A stretch of 11,666 bases of DNA from positions 1 through 11,666 of the forward strand of contig SLBE01000012.1 in the NCBI GenBank assembly GCA_007126465.1. The letters run 5' to 3'. This document shows, piece after piece, positions 6,426-11,666 of the stretch. The stretch comes from Syntrophomonadaceae bacterium. Its GTDB lineage: Bacteria > Bacillota > Dethiobacteria > DTU022. The notes below the pieces were generated by a model. The model saw only the letters and a list, made by a program, of their open reading frames with translations. It was not told the DNA's origin and ran no database searches. The translations under genes were made by a program, and so were the position numbers. Every line of letters begins with the position of its first letter. The stretch's first letter is position 1.

Positions 6426-6737
6426 ATGTACGCAATTATTGAGACAGGCGGAAAGCAATACCGCGCAGAGGAAGGTAAAACCATTCGTGTGGAAAAGCTT
6501 CCGGAAGAAAAAGGCGAAGAAGTTAAGTTCGACCGAGTATTAATGCTAAATGATGGCCAGGAAACCCGGTTTGGCAAACCTTACCTTGACGGCTGCTCAG
6601 TTGAAGGGAAAATACTAAATACCGGGCGTGGAAAGAAAATTACCGTTTTCAAATTTAAAGCTAAGAAAAACTATCGCCGCAAGCAGGGGCACAGGCAGCC
6701 GTATACTGATGTATTAATTAATAAAATTAGCTCATAA
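6426..6737 (+). CDS. rplU: 50S ribosomal protein L21
   Basis: This is a structural protein of the large ribosomal subunit that binds 23S rRNA. The 103-residue product begins with the family signature MYAIIETGGKQYR and ends with the basic KFKAKKNYRRKQGHRQPYT segment typical of bacterial L21. The ATG at 6426 is chosen over an in-frame TTG at 6420 because it gives the conserved N-terminus and has 10 bases to the G-run Shine-Dalgarno at 6410-6415. It is followed after 26 bases by rpmA; no ysxB/prp gene lies between them. Confidence 0.97.
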   Translation: MYAIIETGGKQYRAEEGKTIRVEKLPEEKGEEVKFDRVLMLNDGQETRFGKPYLDGCSVEGKILNTGRGKKITVFKFKAKKNYRRKQGHRQPYTDVLINKISS

Positions 6738-6763
6738 TTGGGCATGAAGGAGAGGTGTTATAA

Positions 6764-7036
6764 ATGGCTCATAAAAAGGGAGTTGGCAGTTCACGTAATG
6801 GAAGAGATAGTAATGCCAAACGCCTTGGTGTAAAACGTTACGGTGGCCAGGAAGTTAAAGCGGGCAGTATTATAATCCGGCAGCGGGGCACAAAATTTCA
6901 TCCCGGCTTGAATGTTGGTAAAGGCAGTGATGACACCCTCTTTGCCAAGGCTAATGGTCGCGTTGTTTTTGAATACGACAGCCGTGCAAAAAAACAGGTT
7001 AGTGTTTATCCTGAAGAGGCGGCAGTAGTTAGCTAG
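6764..7036 (+). CDS. rpmA: 50S ribosomal protein L27
   Basis: This is a large-subunit protein whose N-terminus reaches the peptidyl transferase centre. The 90-residue product begins MAHKKGVGSSRNGRDSNAKRLG, the mature-type N-terminus. The short hydrophobic leader (usually ending in FFA) that many Firmicutes cleave off with the Prp protease is absent, and no prp gene lies between rplU and rpmA. The start is preceded by the strong Shine-Dalgarno GAAGGAGAGGTG. It is co-transcribed with rplU, and a clear terminator follows. Confidence 0.97.
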   Translation: MAHKKGVGSSRNGRDSNAKRLGVKRYGGQEVKAGSIIIRQRGTKFHPGLNVGKGSDDTLFAKANGRVVFEYDSRAKKQVSVYPEEAAVVS

Positions 7037-7046
7037 GTGCTATTTG

Positions 7047-7076
7047 GCCCGGGTCTTGAGGTCCGGGCTTTTGTTT
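7047..7076 (+). terminator. Intrinsic terminator after rpmA
   Basis: GCCCGG (7047-7052) pairs perfectly with CCGGGC (7063-7068) around a 10-base loop, followed by TTTTGTTT. It ends the rplU-rpmA transcript. A TATAAT at 7076-7081, just after the T-tract, could be the -10 of an obgE promoter, but I see no good -35. Confidence 0.85.
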
Positions 7077-7121
7077 ATAATATCCTTTTATTAGGGCGAC
7101 GCTGCAGGTGATCGTGGTCTA

Positions 7122-8408
7122 ATGTTCGTAGACGAATTAGAGCTTTTAGTACGCGGAGGCCGTGGTGGAAATGGTGTAGTCTCCTTCCGGCGTGAAAAGT
7201 ATGTGCCTAAGGGGGGCCCCGATGGTGGCGATGGTGGCGACGGCGGAAGTGTTTACCTGTGGGCAGACCCTTCAAAACACAGTTTCTTAGATCTGCGCTA
7301 TAAGAAGTCGCTGAAAGCGACTGATGGCACGCATGGGCGGGGTAAAGACCGTCACGGCGCAGCCGGCGCAGATTTATTAGTTCCGGTACCCCTTGGGACT
7401 GTAGTGAGAGATTCGAACAAGAATATCATAGCCGATTTAATCTCGCCCAACCAGAAAGTACTGGTTGCAGCCGGCGGCAGGGGCGGAAAGGGAAATGCCC
7501 GCTTTGCTACTGCCCGACGCAGGGTCCCCCGTATTGCCGAAAAAGGATTGCCGGGCGATGAGAAAAATATCTATCTTGAGTTAAAGTTAATGGCCCAGGT
7601 CGGTTTAGTCGGCTTTCCAAATGCCGGTAAATCAACCTTGCTAGGGCGTATTACTGAAGCCAGGCCAAAAGTGGCTTCGTATCCCTTCACAACATTAACC
7701 CCTAATTTAGGCGTGGTAAAAGTTGATGACAGCAGCAGCCTTATTATTGCCGATCTGCCCGGCCTGATTGAAGGCGCTCATGAGGGTGCGGGATTGGGAC
7801 ACCGCTTTTTACGCCATGTAGAAAGAAATTTACTCTTGTTATTCCTGATCGATTTATCACCCGAAGCGCACCCTGATCCGGCGCAGGCCTACAGCTTGTT
7901 AAAGGATGAGCTCAGAAAGTTCAGTCCTAAACTGGCAGACTATCCACGTGTTATTGTCGGCAATAAGATTGATCTAACCGATGCCGGTGAACAGTTAGAA
8001 GTGCTGCAAAAAGCAGTCAGTAGCAGCGAGGGCGAGGAAATAAAAGTCTTTGCCATATCTGCTGCAACCGGAGAAGGGGTAGAAGACCTGGTGCACTACC
8101 TTTTCAACCGTGTAACATTATTGGCAGAAGATAGGGCAGTCCGTGATGTGCAGGAAGAGGCGGTTTTTGGCCTGGTTGGAACAGAAGAGAAGCCCCTTCA
8201 GGTTAGCAGAGAGGGCGATGTTTTTGTTGTTTCCGGTACAGCAGTTGAAAAAATGGCTGCAAAGACCGATTTTGAAAGTGAAGATGCCCTGCTGCGCTTT
8301 CAAAATTACTGCAGGCGCAGCGGCGTTGATCAGCAGCTGAAAAAAATGGGGATCAAAGAAGGCGATACAGTGCGCATTGGTAATGAAGAATTTTACTACT
8401 ACGAATAG
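7122..8408 (+). CDS. obgE: Obg family GTPase (ribosome assembly)
   Basis: This is a GTPase that acts in 50S subunit maturation and stress signalling. The 428-residue product has the three usual domains. The glycine-rich Obg fold is at 1-158 (RGGRGGNG, GGPDGGDGGDGG, GRGGKGNARF). The G domain carries G1 GFPNAGKST 164-172, G3 DLPGL 211-215, G4 NKID 281-284 and G5 ISAATGEG 312-319. A C-terminal OCT domain occupies about 345-428. Length and motifs are normal. The ATG at 7122 gives the conserved MFVDELELLVRGG start; AGGTGAT (7105-7111) lies 10 bases upstream. It leads the downstream gene series and is followed 19 bases later by nadD, without the yhbY and proline genes that separate them in some relatives. 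Confidence 0.97.
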   Translation: MFVDELELLVRGGRGGNGVVSFRREKYVPKGGPDGGDGGDGGSVYLWADPSKHSFLDLRYKKSLKATDGTHGRGKDRHGAAGADLLVPVPLGTVVRDSNKNIIADLISPNQKVLVAAGGRGGKGNARFATARRRVPRIAEKGLPGDEKNIYLELKLMAQVGLVGFPNAGKSTLLGRITEARPKVASYPFTTLTPNLGVVKVDDSSSLIIADLPGLIEGAHEGAGLGHRFLRHVERNLLLLFLIDLSPEAHPDPAQAYSLLKDELRKFSPKLADYPRVIVGNKIDLTDAGEQLEVLQKAVSSSEGEEIKVFAISAATGEGVEDLVHYLFNRVTLLAEDRAVRDVQEEAVFGLVGTEEKPLQVSREGDVFVVSGTAVEKMAAKTDFESEDALLRFQNYCRRSGVDQQLKKMGIKEGDTVRIGNEEFYYYE

Positions 8409-8427
8409 TTGAGAAAGGGAGATAAAA

Positions 8428-9078
8428 GTGTTTTTTTTAGAATCCCGCAGCAATAAGTCCGGAGGTTTGAATATTGGTTTAATGGGCGGAACTTTTGATC
8501 CCATACACATGGGCCACCTGGTTACTGCCGAGGAGGCAAGGCAGCAGTTTGATCTTGATTATGTCATTTTTGTACCGGCGGGCATCCCTCCGCACAAAGA
8601 TGAAGCTGCCATTTCACTGCCCGAGCACCGTTACCTGATGACATCACTGGCGGTTATGTCAAACCCGTCTTTTTTTGTATCCAGGATGGAGATAGATCAG
8701 GAGCAGCCCACCTATACTATTGACACTGTGAGACATTTTGCCTGCGGTAATGAGCCCGGTCCGGAGATTTTTTTCATTACCGGCGCTGATGCAATTCTTG
8801 AAATATTTACCTGGAAGGATTACGAGGATTTGCTGCGATTGTGCACTTTCATTGCCGTGTCGCGGCCCGGGTATTCTCTAGATCGCTTTTATGAATCATT
8901 AGATCGCAGCTGCCCCGATATGAGACATAAAGTGCACCTGCTGGAGATTCCTGCCCTGGCTGTTTCATCAACATTTATCAGGGAACGAGTAGCTTTAAGC
9001 AAGACTATAAAGTACTTAACTCCTGAACCGGTCGAACAATATATTAGAAAACATGGTCTGTATAAAAGCGGTGGCTAA
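8428..9078 (+). CDS. nadD: Nicotinate-nucleotide adenylyltransferase
   Basis: This enzyme joins nicotinate mononucleotide and ATP to make deamido-NAD in NAD biosynthesis. The 216-residue nucleotidyltransferase carries GGTFDPIHMGH (20-30, the HxGH adenylyltransferase motif), GAD at 119-121 and the C-terminal SSTFIRER (180-187) that matches the ISSTxxR motif. The start is GTG at 8428, supported by the Shine-Dalgarno AAGGGAG ending 6 bases upstream. This gives about 13 residues before the usual family start (NIGLMGG). A TTG at 8467 fits the family start better, but its GGAGG is only one base away, so it is unlikely. Eight T follow the GTG directly. It lies between obgE and yqeK as in many Firmicutes, except for the inserted RRM gene. 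Confidence 0.95.
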   Translation: MFFLESRSNKSGGLNIGLMGGTFDPIHMGHLVTAEEARQQFDLDYVIFVPAGIPPHKDEAAISLPEHRYLMTSLAVMSNPSFFVSRMEIDQEQPTYTIDTVRHFACGNEPGPEIFFITGADAILEIFTWKDYEDLLRLCTFIAVSRPGYSLDRFYESLDRSCPDMRHKVHLLEIPALAVSSTFIRERVALSKTIKYLTPEPVEQYIRKHGLYKSGG

Positions 9079-9104
9079 GCTGGCTTTAATAACCTGCACT
9101 GGGT

Positions 9105-9110
9105 TATAAT
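9105..9110 (+). promoter_or_regulatory. Possible -10 element ahead of the RRM gene
   Basis: A perfect TATAAT lies in the 54-base gap between nadD and the RRM gene, 23 bases before its start. No convincing -35 is present at the right distance, so an internal promoter is only possible. Confidence 0.25.
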
Positions 9111-9132
9111 ATAAATGGAGGTGAAAGTTTAA

Positions 9133-9384
9133 ATGCAGAAGACTTTGTACGTGGGGAACATACCCTGGAGCACCAAGGAAGAAGAATTACAGCAATTCTT
9201 TTCCCAATATGGGGAAGTACTGGAGTGCCGGATTATCACAGAAAGAGCTACAGGGCGTTCCCGCGGCTACGGTTTTGTTGAAGTGAATGAAGAAAACATG
9301 GAAGATATGTTGGAAAAAACCAATGGTGCGGAACTGGAAGGGCGCAAACTGGTTGTCAACGAAGCTAAACCGCGTGAGCAGTAA
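9133..9384 (+). CDS. Small RNA-binding protein, single RRM domain
   Basis: This 83-residue protein consists of one RNA-recognition motif. RNP2 is LYVGNI (5-10) and RNP1 is RGYGFVEV (about 45-52), with the aromatic residues Y6, Y47 and F49 placed to stack on RNA bases. There is no glycine-rich tail like that of some cyanobacterial Rbp proteins; it ends shortly after the beta-4 strand (VVNEAKPREQ). It has a strong Shine-Dalgarno (GGAGGTGA, 9117-9124). It sits between nadD and yqeK, a position not usually occupied by an RRM gene, and yqeK starts 3 bases after its stop, so the two are probably translated together. RNA binding is a safe inference; targets are unknown. Confidence 0.93.
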   Translation: MQKTLYVGNIPWSTKEEELQQFFSQYGEVLECRIITERATGRSRGYGFVEVNEENMEDMLEKTNGAELEGRKLVVNEAKPREQ

Positions 9385-9387
9385 TAA

Positions 9388-9960
9388 ATGAATTATACAT
9401 CTCTAATGAAAGAAAAGCTGGATCACGAGCTATTCAGGCATTGTCTCGGAACAGCAAAAGCTGCGGCTGAACTGGCTGAGCGTTACGATGAAGATTCCGA
9501 AAAAGCCTACCTGGCAGGAATTGTCCATGATTACGCGAAATCTTTATCAGGGCGAGAACTGCTCGAAGTAGCTGATCAGATGCAGCTTCCTCTTGACTCT
9601 ATAACCAGGCAGCAGCACAAATTGCTACATGCCCCGGTCGGGGCTGTATTGCTGGAGAAAGAGTTGGGAATCAGCGATCCGGAGATTTTAAAAGCTGTAG
9701 CATTTCATACTACCGGTCACGATAGAATGAGCACTTTCGAAAAAGTGCTTTACCTGGCAGACTATATCGAGGAAAACAGGCAGTTTGAAGGAGTGGAAAA
9801 AATCAGAAAGGCTGCTGAGAAGGATTTAGAACTGGCACTTTTGGCTGCTATTGATATGGCAATCCAATCAATTCTTGACAGGGGCCTGATGTTACATCCT
9901 AACTCGGTAGCTTTCAGAAATAGCCTGCTAAAAAAGCTGGCAGCAGAAAATAAACTTTAA
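9388..9960 (+). CDS. yqeK: YqeK family HD hydrolase (symmetrical diadenosine tetraphosphatase)
   Basis: This HD-domain metal-dependent phosphohydrolase of the YqeK family cleaves Ap4A symmetrically into two ADP. The 190-residue product shows the metal ligands in order: H18 (RHCLGTAK), H47-D48 (IVHDYAK), H81 (HAPVGA), H107 (AFHTTG) and D125 (YLADYIEENR). Length and motifs are normal. The ATG at 9388 follows the RRM stop by 3 bases with only a weak ribosome site, which suggests translational coupling. The nadD-yqeK-rsfS order is typical of Firmicutes. Confidence 0.95.
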   Translation: MNYTSLMKEKLDHELFRHCLGTAKAAAELAERYDEDSEKAYLAGIVHDYAKSLSGRELLEVADQMQLPLDSITRQQHKLLHAPVGAVLLEKELGISDPEILKAVAFHTTGHDRMSTFEKVLYLADYIEENRQFEGVEKIRKAAEKDLELALLAAIDMAIQSILDRGLMLHPNSVAFRNSLLKKLAAENKL

Positions 9961-9978
9961 ATATGGAGGTGGTGCTGT

Positions 9979-10362
9979 TTGACACAGAGCCAGGCCAATG
10001 GTTCCCGTGAGTTGGCCTTATTTGCCGCGCAGCTGGCAGCGGAGAAAAAAGGGCATGATTTAAACCTGCTTGAAGTCGGACAGGTATCGATTGTTGCCGA
10101 CTATTTTTTACTTGGCACGGGCAACTCGGCTGTCCAGGTTCATTCAATATGTGATCACCTGATAGAAAGCCTGAAAAAAGAAGGACATATTGCCTTACGT
10201 ATTGAGGGATACCGGGAAGGCTGGTGGGTTGTACTAGATTATGGCGGACTGGTCATACATATCTTCCAGCCCGAGGCAAGGGCTTTTTATGATTTGGAAA
10301 GACTCTGGGCGGATGCCCCGAGGTTGACCATTGAAAGCAATGAAGACAGATATTTTGAATAA
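9979..10362 (+). CDS. rsfS: Ribosomal silencing factor RsfS
   Basis: RsfS binds L14 on the 50S subunit and blocks subunit joining when nutrients are scarce. The 127-residue product has the family signatures DYFLLGTGNSAVQV (41-54), EGYREGWWVVLDYGGLVIHIF (76-96) and the end motif FYDLERLWADAP. The start is TTG at 9979, supported by GGAGGTGG (9965-9972) about 7 bases upstream; no ATG is available in frame before the conserved region. It lies 18 bases after yqeK. Confidence 0.95.
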   Translation: MTQSQANGSRELALFAAQLAAEKKGHDLNLLEVGQVSIVADYFLLGTGNSAVQVHSICDHLIESLKKEGHIALRIEGYREGWWVVLDYGGLVIHIFQPEARAFYDLERLWADAPRLTIESNEDRYFE

Positions 10363-10393
10363 TCAAGATATAGGATACAGGTGGTCGGACATT

Positions 10394-11260
10394 ATGGTTA
10401 ATGATGATTTTAAAAGAGTCTTAAATAAGGTAAGTGTGACTAAAACTAATCCTGCTGGTGAGGAATACACTTCCTTATCCCTGGCTGCTTCCAAAGAATT
10501 GGCAAAAAAAAATGGTTGCAGCAGACAACAGGTAGAGATTTACGCCCTGGAAAACGGGGTTGTCCCGGAAAGATACCAGCGCAGTACAGGGACTGTTGGC
10601 ATAGAAGGCCAAATTAAGCTGCTTAAGGCAACTGTTGGAGTTGTTGGTGCCGGCGGGCTGGGTGGCTTTGTACTGGAGCTTTTAGCACGCATGGGCGTCG
10701 GCCGATTGCTGGTGGTTGATGATGATGTTTTCAGCGACAGTAACCTGAACAGGCAGTTATTGGCCCATGAGAAAAACCTGGATTTACCCAAGGCCGGAGC
10801 AGCCGAAAAGAGGATTTCTGAAATAAACGGGGCAGTGGCCGTAAAGGCTTACTGCCGTCGTGGTGAAAGCTCTAACCTTCCCCAGCTTTTTGAAGGTTGT
10901 GACCTGGTTATTGATTGCCTCGACAACCTCTCATCCCGTTATGACCTGGAAGAAGCCTGCAGAAAGCTTAATGTGATTATGATTCATGGCGCTATTGCCG
11001 GTTTTATGGGTCAGCTGGCTGTTATCAGGCCCGGGAAACCCCTGCTCGAATCTATCTATGGATCCAGATCTGAGAAAGCTGCAGACCGGGGAGCTGAGGT
11101 TACGCTGGGCAATCCGGCTACCACTCCGGCGATGCTGGCGTCCTGGCAGGCTAATGAAGCAGTTAAGTTACTGGCAGGCTTAGATGATGTCCTCCCCGAT
11201 AATATAATGGTGATGATCGATTTGCAATCGGGCCATTTGCACCGGGTAGAAATTGGCTAA
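10394..11260 (+). CDS. ThiF/MoeB/HesA family E1-like adenylyltransferase without zinc cysteines
   Basis: This family adenylates the C-terminal glycine of a ubiquitin-like sulfur carrier (MoaD, ThiS) in molybdopterin or thiamine synthesis. The 288-residue product has an N-terminal helical extension (1-60), then YQRSTGTVGIEGQ and the nucleotide fold with GAGGLG at 85-90, the acidic cluster 109-111, NLNRQ 117-121, K133 and IDCLDN 173-178. The four zinc cysteines (paired CxxC) of MoeB/ThiF are absent: the segment after RPGKPLL and the C-terminal LGNPATTPAML region contain none, and no obvious catalytic cysteine remains there. The ATG at 10394 is chosen because AGGTGG (10379-10384) lies 9 bases upstream. 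Longer starts at 10331 and 10340 would overlap rsfS. The partner carrier is unknown. A link with the tungstate transporter in this window is possible but not shown. Confidence 0.85.
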   Translation: MVNDDFKRVLNKVSVTKTNPAGEEYTSLSLAASKELAKKNGCSRQQVEIYALENGVVPERYQRSTGTVGIEGQIKLLKATVGVVGAGGLGGFVLELLARMGVGRLLVVDDDVFSDSNLNRQLLAHEKNLDLPKAGAAEKRISEINGAVAVKAYCRRGESSNLPQLFEGCDLVIDCLDNLSSRYDLEEACRKLNVIMIHGAIAGFMGQLAVIRPGKPLLESIYGSRSEKAADRGAEVTLGNPATTPAMLASWQANEAVKLLAGLDDVLPDNIMVMIDLQSGHLHRVEIG

Positions 11261-11279
11261 GTAAAACTAAATTATTGAT

Positions 11280-11316
11280 GGCTTTTCATGCTCCGCAGTG
11301 AGCCGGGTGTTTTGTT
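11280..11316 (+). terminator. Weak candidate terminator after the ThiF-like gene
   Basis: GGCT (11280-11283) pairs with AGCC (11301-11304), with inner CA/TG and TGC/GCA pairs around TCC and a three-base bulge. A GGGTGTTTTGTT tail follows. The stem is short and interrupted. The rest of 11261-11362 shows no gene. Confidence 0.3.
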
Positions 11317-11362
11317 AATAGCAATCCTGCAGCCTAAAGTGATACTTTGGCCGCTTATCCTA

Positions 11363-11391
11363 TTGACAAGCCTGCCGGCCCTGCATATAAT
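11363..11391 (+). promoter_or_regulatory. Perfect-consensus promoter of the T-box/tRNA transcript
   Basis: TTGACA (11363-11368), a 17-base spacer and TATAAT (11386-11391): all twelve bases match the sigma-A consensus. Transcription should begin near 11398, just before the T-box leader. It is the strongest promoter in the window. Confidence 0.9.
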
Positions 11392-11409
11392 GTAAAATGT
11401 ACTCGAGGT

Positions 11410-11589
11410 GACCATAGAAGATTCGATGAAGGGAAGCATTAAGCAGAATATTGCTATTTACAGAGAGCCGGTGTTAGGTGAAAAACCGGCAGGCAGAACT
11501 GCTGAACTCGTCCCGGAGATGCTGCGGTGAATTAACTTAGCCGCTGCCGTCTGACCGGCGATAACGGTTACAAGCGGGTAGCATAACGA
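11410..11589 (+). promoter_or_regulatory. Leucine-type T-box leader, 5' part (stem I and following stem)
   Basis: The segment has the layout of T-box stem I. The lower helix is GGGA (11431-11434)/TCCC (11511-11514). The specifier loop has its 3' strand at 11504-11510. The upper helix is AGCAG (11442-11446)/CTGCT (11499-11503). The conserved AGAGAG (11462-11467) precedes a distal helix GCCGGT/ACCGGC (11467-11472/11485-11490) holding GGTG (11477-11480) and an A-rich loop. The specifier after GAA is CTC (11507-11509), which reads leucine; this aligns with the GGC specifier of B. subtilis glyQS through the shared AUUCUUGAG-like flank. A second stem follows: CCGCT-g-CCGT (11541-11550) with ACGG-ttaca-AGCGG (11563-11577). 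The conserved T-box/antiterminator sequence (GGTGGNACCGCG) is not found before the tRNA gene. T-box class and Leu specificity are well supported; completeness is not. Confidence 0.82.
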
Positions 11590-11664
11590 GGGGCTGTGGC
11601 GCAGTGGGAGCGCGCTTCCTTGGCATGGAAGAGGCCGCGGGTTCAACTCCCGCCAGCTCCACCA
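11590..11664 (+). tRNA. tRNA-Ala, anticodon GGC
   Basis: A complete 75-base cloverleaf including encoded CCA. The acceptor stem GGGGCTG/CAGCTCC has the G3-U70 wobble that identifies alanine tRNAs. The D stem is GCGC/GCGC. The anticodon stem CTTCC/GGAAG has loop TTGGCAT (anticodon GGC, reading GCC). The T stem GCGGG/CCCGC has loop TTCAACT. The discriminator is A, then CCA. All stems pair, so it is not a pseudogene. It starts immediately after the T-box leader, with no promoter or terminator between, and is probably made from the promoter at 11363. Confidence 0.96.
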
Positions 11665-11666
11665 CA

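Noticed and set aside
7200..7260. Tandem GATGGTGGC-like repeat
   Set aside because: It encodes the normal glycine-rich loop of the Obg domain.
8428..8445. Programmed slippage or frameshift at the run of eight T after the nadD GTG
   Set aside because: The frame from GTG continues intact into NadD, and no second product is evident.
8118..8510. Minus-strand open frame across the end of obgE and start of nadD
   Set aside because: It is antisense to two well-supported genes, has no recognisable motif and no ribosome site.
1..11666. CRISPR array, transposase or phage genes
   Set aside because: No regularly spaced direct repeats, no terminal inverted repeats and no mobile-element proteins were seen on either strand.

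Overview
The window looks like chromosomal DNA of a low-to-moderate GC Firmicute, most likely a Clostridia/Peptococcia-type anaerobe. Three things suggest this. The gene order is the conserved Firmicutes block DUF2344 - rng - rplU - rpmA - obgE - nadD - yqeK - rsfS. Shine-Dalgarno sites are strong and purine-rich, and GTG and TTG starts are used. A T-box leader and an L21-type ribosomal protein leader are present. No species can be named from the sequence alone.

Layout. 1-2347 (+): the 3' part of a DUF2344 gene and ribonuclease G with a C-terminal TRAM-like domain, followed by an intrinsic terminator that lies inside the 3' coding end of the convergent tupC. 2349-4977 (-): a tungstate ABC transporter operon, tupA-tupB-tupC. 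It is preceded by a consensus-like promoter, a structured leader with a GAAA tetraloop hairpin and an 11-nt-type tetraloop receptor (probably a Moco/Tuco-class riboswitch), and an intrinsic terminator. 4978-6272 (+): a cyclopropane-fatty-acid-synthase-like methyltransferase. These two accessory units separate rng from rplU, which are normally close neighbours. 6302-7076 (+): the rplU-rpmA unit with promoter, L21 leader and terminator. 7122-11260 (+): obgE, nadD, a small RRM protein, yqeK, rsfS and an E1-like ThiF/MoeB homologue, closely spaced. 11261-11666: a perfect-consensus promoter, stem I of a leucine T-box leader, and directly after it a complete tRNA-Ala(GGC).

How the parts fit. Most plus-strand genes are housekeeping: RNA processing, large-subunit ribosome assembly and silencing, NAD synthesis and dinucleotide hydrolysis. 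The tup operon imports tungstate and is probably feedback-controlled by the finished metal cofactor through its leader. The ThiF/MoeB-like protein could belong to the same molybdenum/tungsten cofactor chemistry, but it lacks the usual zinc cysteines. leuS often follows rsfS in this block, so the Leu T-box fits a leuS beyond the right edge, but a tRNA-Ala gene sits where the T-box antiterminator should be.

Points most worth a second look: the T-box/tRNA junction, the tup leader, the apparent ATT start of tupC, and the Cfa-like enzyme lacking two residues of the bicarbonate site.
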